Shown: positions 33,694-36,590 of the stretch, piece by piece
Layout: each line of letters opens with the position of its first letter
How positions within the stretch are numbered: the stretch's first letter is position 1
NCBI RefSeq assembly: GCF_000231115.1
Contig: NW_006889841.1
Coordinates: 80,022 to 116,611, forward strand
Length of the DNA stretch: 36,590 nt
Source of the DNA: Vittaforma corneae ATCC 50505
Lineage: Eukaryota; Microsporidia; Nosematidae
Direction: 5' to 3'
The notes under the pieces: generated by a model
What the model was told of the DNA's origin: nothing
Database searches by the model: none
What the model saw: only the letters and a program-made list of their open reading frames with translations
Made by a program: the position numbers and the translations under genes

Positions 33694-35124
33694 ATGCAAG
33701 CTCTGGATAAGAAAAAAGTATACTATTTTAAGCGTGCGGATAATTTGGATAAAGTATTTCCAGGCGATGTACTTGGATTTGTGGAAGAAAATAGTTTGAT
33801 TACTTTAAAAATTCTTGTGCCTCCACACATATCTGGAAGAGTGCTATATTTTGCAGAATCAGGTGAATATACACTTGAGGATGTGATTTGTGAAGTAGAA
33901 ACAAATAAAGGATTGGAAAAGGTATATATGTATCACAACTGGCCCGTTAGAATTCCAAGACCAATCAAAGAAAAACTTTCTCCAGAAAATCAGCTCTATA
34001 CTGGGCTTAGAGTATTAGATTCACTATTTCCTTGTGTTCAGGGCGGCACGACTGCTATTCCAGGTGCATTCGGGTGTGGTAAAACTGTAATATCTCAGTC
34101 GCTATCAAAATATTCAAATTCTGACGTTATTGTTTATGTTGGTTGTGGAGAACGAGGGAATGAAATGAGTGAAGTTTTGATGGATTTTCCGAAGTTAAAA
34201 TTGGAAGGTAGTGGTGAAAGCATCATGAAAAGGACTGTTCTTATTGCAAATACTTCAAATATGCCAGTTGCAGCGAGAGAAGCATCGATATACACGGGTA
34301 TAACACTTTCGGAGTATTTTAGGGATCAGGGAATGAATGTGTCAATGATGGCAGATTCAAGTTCTCGTTGGGCAGAGGCTCTAAGAGAAATTTCGGGTCG
34401 ACTAGCCGAGATGCCAGCAGACTGTGGATATCCAGCATATCTTGGAGCTAGACTTTCGCTATTTTATGAAAGAGCTGGTCATGTACAGTGTTTAGGAAAT
34501 CCAAACAGAAAAGGATCTGTGAGTATAATTGGTGCAGTGTCACCGCCAGGAGGTGATTTTTCTGATCCGATTACTACCGCAACGCTTGGAATAGTACAGG
34601 TATTCTGGGGACTTGATAAAAAGCTTGCACAGAGAAAGCATTTTCCTTCAATCGATATAAATGTTAGTTATTCTAAATACCTAACACAACTATGGCAAAA
34701 AGAATCGAAAGATGATCAAGAATATACAAAAAGTGTTGTGAAAACCAGAGAAATTTTACAATTTGAAAAGGATATAGAAGAGATTGTTCAGCTTATTGGA
34801 AGAAACACGCTTTCAGAATATGAAAAAATGGTACTTGATGTTTCCAAGATGATAAGAGAAGATTTTTTACAACAAAACAGTTATTCAAGTCATGATAAAT
34901 ACTGTCCGATTAGTAAAACAAAACAAATGTTGAAAAATATTATTTTATTTTATGAAAAATGCACTGATTTCTTACAATCAAACCTCAAATCATGGGAGGA
35001 ACTCAAAAAAGATGTATCTGGTATATATTATGATCTAGTACAAATGAAGTTTATTGCAGTTAATGAAGAAATGCTGAGTAATCTTGCATCAATACAAAAC
35101 AAAATACTGGAATATTTTAAATAA
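33694..35124 (+). CDS. VMA1: V-ATPase catalytic subunit A, main part (frameshifted)
   Basis: This carries the catalytic domain: [20 protein letters not shown] (P-loop), [15 protein letters not shown] (catalytic glutamate), and [33 protein letters not shown] and [20 protein letters not shown] follow, then the helical C-terminal domain. The protein hydrolyses ATP to drive proton transport into vacuolar-type compartments. The non-homologous insert of subunit A is present in short form ([15 protein letters not shown]). The ATG at 33694 is internal: the reading frame is open upstream to the end of the N-terminal part, and the family continues through it. I regard 33306-35124 as one gene with a one-base surplus. 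Confidence 0.96.
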   Translation: MQALDKKKVYYFKRADNLDKVFPGDVLGFVEENSLITLKILVPPHISGRVLYFAESGEYTLEDVICEVETNKGLEKVYMYHNWPVRIPRPIKEKLSPENQLYTGLRVLDSLFPCVQGGTTAIPGAFGCGKTVISQSLSKYSNSDVIVYVGCGERGNEMSEVLMDFPKLKLEGSGESIMKRTVLIANTSNMPVAAREASIYTGITLSEYFRDQGMNVSMMADSSSRWAEALREISGRLAEMPADCGYPAYLGARLSLFYERAGHVQCLGNPNRKGSVSIIGAVSPPGGDFSDPITTATLGIVQVFWGLDKKLAQRKHFPSIDINVSYSKYLTQLWQKESKDDQEYTKSVVKTREILQFEKDIEEIVQLIGRNTLSEYEKMVLDVSKMIREDFLQQNSYSSHDKYCPISKTKQMLKNIILFYEKCTDFLQSNLKSWEELKKDVSGIYYDLVQMKFIAVNEEMLSNLASIQNKILEYFK

Positions 35125-35235
35125 AAATGTGTGTTTGATAACAGTATTTTTCATACTATTAAAGTATATCAATACTTTGTTATTATAAATATAATAGTAA
35201 TATTATGGTATTGTTTTTATTCGAACTTCTCATCG

Positions 35236-35238
35236 CCC
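35236..35238 (+). promoter_or_regulatory. C-rich start-proximal motif of ARH1
   Basis: CCC five bases before the ATG at 35244. It favours this start over the ATG at 35205, which adds 13 hydrophobic residues. Confidence 0.45.
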
Positions 35239-35243
35239 TTCAA

Positions 35244-36185
35244 ATGCGAGCTTGTGTACTTGGTGGAGGTCCATCAGGAATATTCGTCTCTGAGTATTTG
35301 AACAATCGTGGAATTGCTGTTGAGTTATTTGAAAAAAGTAATACGTTATTGGGAAACTACAAATATGCTAGAAACAAAATTGATCTTCTCAAGAATTTGA
35401 ATGCAACTGTTCATTTGAATTCAGATGAAAACGCCATCGATGATTCAAAATGTGATATTTATGTTATTGCAACTGGTGGAAAGCAGAAAGAATTGGATAT
35501 AGAAGGAAGTAAATATACTTTGAAAGCCATGGATGTCATTAAGAATTATTATAATGATGATGCTATTAATGATAAAAGAATTAAGTCTTTGTTGAATAAT
35601 AATGATTCAAATGTGTGCATTATTGGGATGGGAAATGTGGCCTTAGATTTGGCATATTATCTAAAAGATAAGGTCAGTTCAATAACAATTTTAAGCAGAG
35701 GTGATCTTTCTAAAGCCACATTTGATAATCATGTAATGAGAGAAATTATAAACTCAAATATTTTTGAAATTAATATTATTGGTAATTTTGAAAAAGCTGG
35801 TGATAGAAAAACACAAAAAAGATGTGAAATGCTAAGGAATACAGACTCAAAGATCAGAAAGCTGGTGGCTTTTTTACAAAGAATGTTTTTTGGTGTATCT
35901 AATCCACAGTTAAATTTAATTTTTAATACATACCCACAAAGTATTAAAAAAAATGGAGATCAAGTGGAAGTATGTTATTCTGTTAATAATGAATTGAAGA
36001 AATCTGTGTTTGATGCTGCTATCAGCAGCATTGGTTTTATACCCAACTTACCAATCATAAAAACTGCTAAGCCTATGTACTATACTGGTTGGTGTGTAAA
36101 TTCAAAGGGAAACATTGGAGATGCAATGGTAAATGCTAGAACCACAGTTGACAATATCATAAAGGCCAATAGTGTCATTGTTTGA
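35244..36185 (+). CDS. ARH1: Adrenodoxin/ferredoxin-NADP reductase, shortened
   Basis: A 313-residue flavoprotein. ACVLGGGPSGIFVSEYL is the FAD-binding fold, IIGMGNVALDLAYYL is the NADPH-binding GxGNVAxD motif, and ILSRGDLSKATFDNHVMREI corresponds to GRRGPLQVAFT-KELRE. SSIGFIP and YYTGWCVNSKGNIGDAMVNA match SSIGY and YC-GWVKRGPTGVIATTM. It passes electrons from NADPH to ferredoxin for Fe-S cluster assembly, in microsporidia in the mitosome. The family is usually about 450-490 residues; here the FGLVRYGVAPDH segment is replaced by LLGNYKYARNKID, and long stretches around it and near the C-terminus are missing. No clear targeting leader is seen with the start chosen; the longer frame from 35205 would add MVLFLFELLIALQ. 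Confidence 0.88.
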   Translation: MRACVLGGGPSGIFVSEYLNNRGIAVELFEKSNTLLGNYKYARNKIDLLKNLNATVHLNSDENAIDDSKCDIYVIATGGKQKELDIEGSKYTLKAMDVIKNYYNDDAINDKRIKSLLNNNDSNVCIIGMGNVALDLAYYLKDKVSSITILSRGDLSKATFDNHVMREIINSNIFEINIIGNFEKAGDRKTQKRCEMLRNTDSKIRKLVAFLQRMFFGVSNPQLNLIFNTYPQSIKKNGDQVEVCYSVNNELKKSVFDAAISSIGFIPNLPIIKTAKPMYYTGWCVNSKGNIGDAMVNARTTVDNIIKANSVIV

Positions 36186-36244
36186 GTAAGTTAGGCATTC
36201 CTATCATGTTGTGGCTTACATATTATTATATTTATACTAATAAG

Positions 36245-36590
36245 CTAGGAAAGTTGAATTTTTTTAGTCTTGAATTTGAGAAACTCTTTTAATCCACTAC
36301 CAAATTTACGTGTATCCTGTAACAATACATAATTCATGAGTACTGTTATGATGAGAATGTCACTGAAAAGATACATGAGTACAGCTTTAGATTTTGGATG
36401 TCCTTCTTTCGATATAGTTGTAAGTGAATACCAAACCATAACGCCTATTGCCACTGGTATTTTCAGAAATGATAGAGATATGGCAATTTTGCGCTGAGTT
36501 CTTGATTCCTGATTGAAGCTTACAGATATAAATAGTTGCTGGACAAAGGTAAGAATAGTAAAGCCAAATGCTAGAGAGCTTACCGGTAAA
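36245..36590 (-). CDS. Multi-pass membrane protein, C-terminal part (runs off right edge)
   Basis: A minus-strand frame open from the window edge to the stop at 36245, giving 114 residues. At least three membrane helices are visible: LAFGFTILTFVQQLFISVSF, FLKIPVAIGVMVWYSL and LMYLFSDILIITVLMNYVLL. A charged segment (NQESRTQRK) lies between the first two, and the basic tail ends KFKTKKIQLS. I recognise no family. A nominal internal start at 36454 is GTG and not credible; the real start lies outside the window. The gene converges with ARH1, with 59 bases between the stops. Confidence 0.6.
   Translation of the reverse strand, partial: LPVSSLAFGFTILTFVQQLFISVSFNQESRTQRKIAISLSFLKIPVAIGVMVWYSLTTISKEGHPKSKAVLMYLFSDILIITVLMNYVLLQDTRKFGSGLKEFLKFKTKKIQLS

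Overview
The window looks like nuclear DNA of a microsporidian. The genes are intron-free as far as I can see and closely packed: about 29 protein genes in 36.6 kb, most spacers 70-370 bases. Proteins are eukaryotic but shortened (an XRN exonuclease of 630 residues, an adrenodoxin reductase of about 313, eS30 without a ubiquitin-like fusion). A C-rich triplet sits just before many start codons, the start-proximal signal known from microsporidia, and I used it to move several starts inward from the longest ORF. Trehalose-6-phosphate synthase, a mitosomal-type ARH1 and acetyl-CoA synthetase fit the same assignment. No tRNA, rRNA, transposon or CRISPR was found. The species is not determinable by eye.

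Layout. 1-4500: a cut-off secreted protein gene, a helical-repeat gene split by a frameshift, ELF1, CTF8 and a ZIP zinc transporter. 4900-11600: XRN exoribonuclease, DNA polymerase delta small subunit (POL31), GWT1, a degenerate protein kinase, and POP5. 11700-17250: class I histone deacetylase, La protein, a PPPDE/DeSI-type peptidase, Lunapark, a secreted protein, then a 630-base gap. 17250-23700: a split MscS-type channel, POP1, a split PH-like/coiled-coil protein, and a split CAF-1 large subunit. 23800-30300: phosphomannomutase, a small RPB11/AC19-type RNA polymerase subunit, a degenerate dUTPase-fold protein, a seven-pass Ste24-like protein that has lost its zinc site, trehalose-6-phosphate synthase, and proteasome beta7. 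30800-36590: acetyl-CoA synthetase, eS30, a split V-ATPase catalytic subunit A, ARH1, and a cut-off membrane protein.

How the genes relate. This is a housekeeping block, not an operon; strands alternate. Themes are chromatin and replication (CAF-1, HDAC, CTF8, POL31, ELF1), RNA processing (POP1, POP5, La, XRN), ER and GPI biology (GWT1, SEC53, Lunapark, the Ste24-like protein) and energy or ion handling (V-ATPase, ACS, TPS, ZIP, MscS, ARH1).

Most notable: (i) a Ste24 homologue in which all three residues of the HExxH core are replaced; (ii) five genes, including essential VMA1 and CAF-1, each broken by one single-base frameshift at or near a short homopolymer, most likely sequence error but worth testing; (iii) a pseudokinase and a dUTPase-fold protein with lost motifs. 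I saw no evidence for a wholly new multi-gene system.
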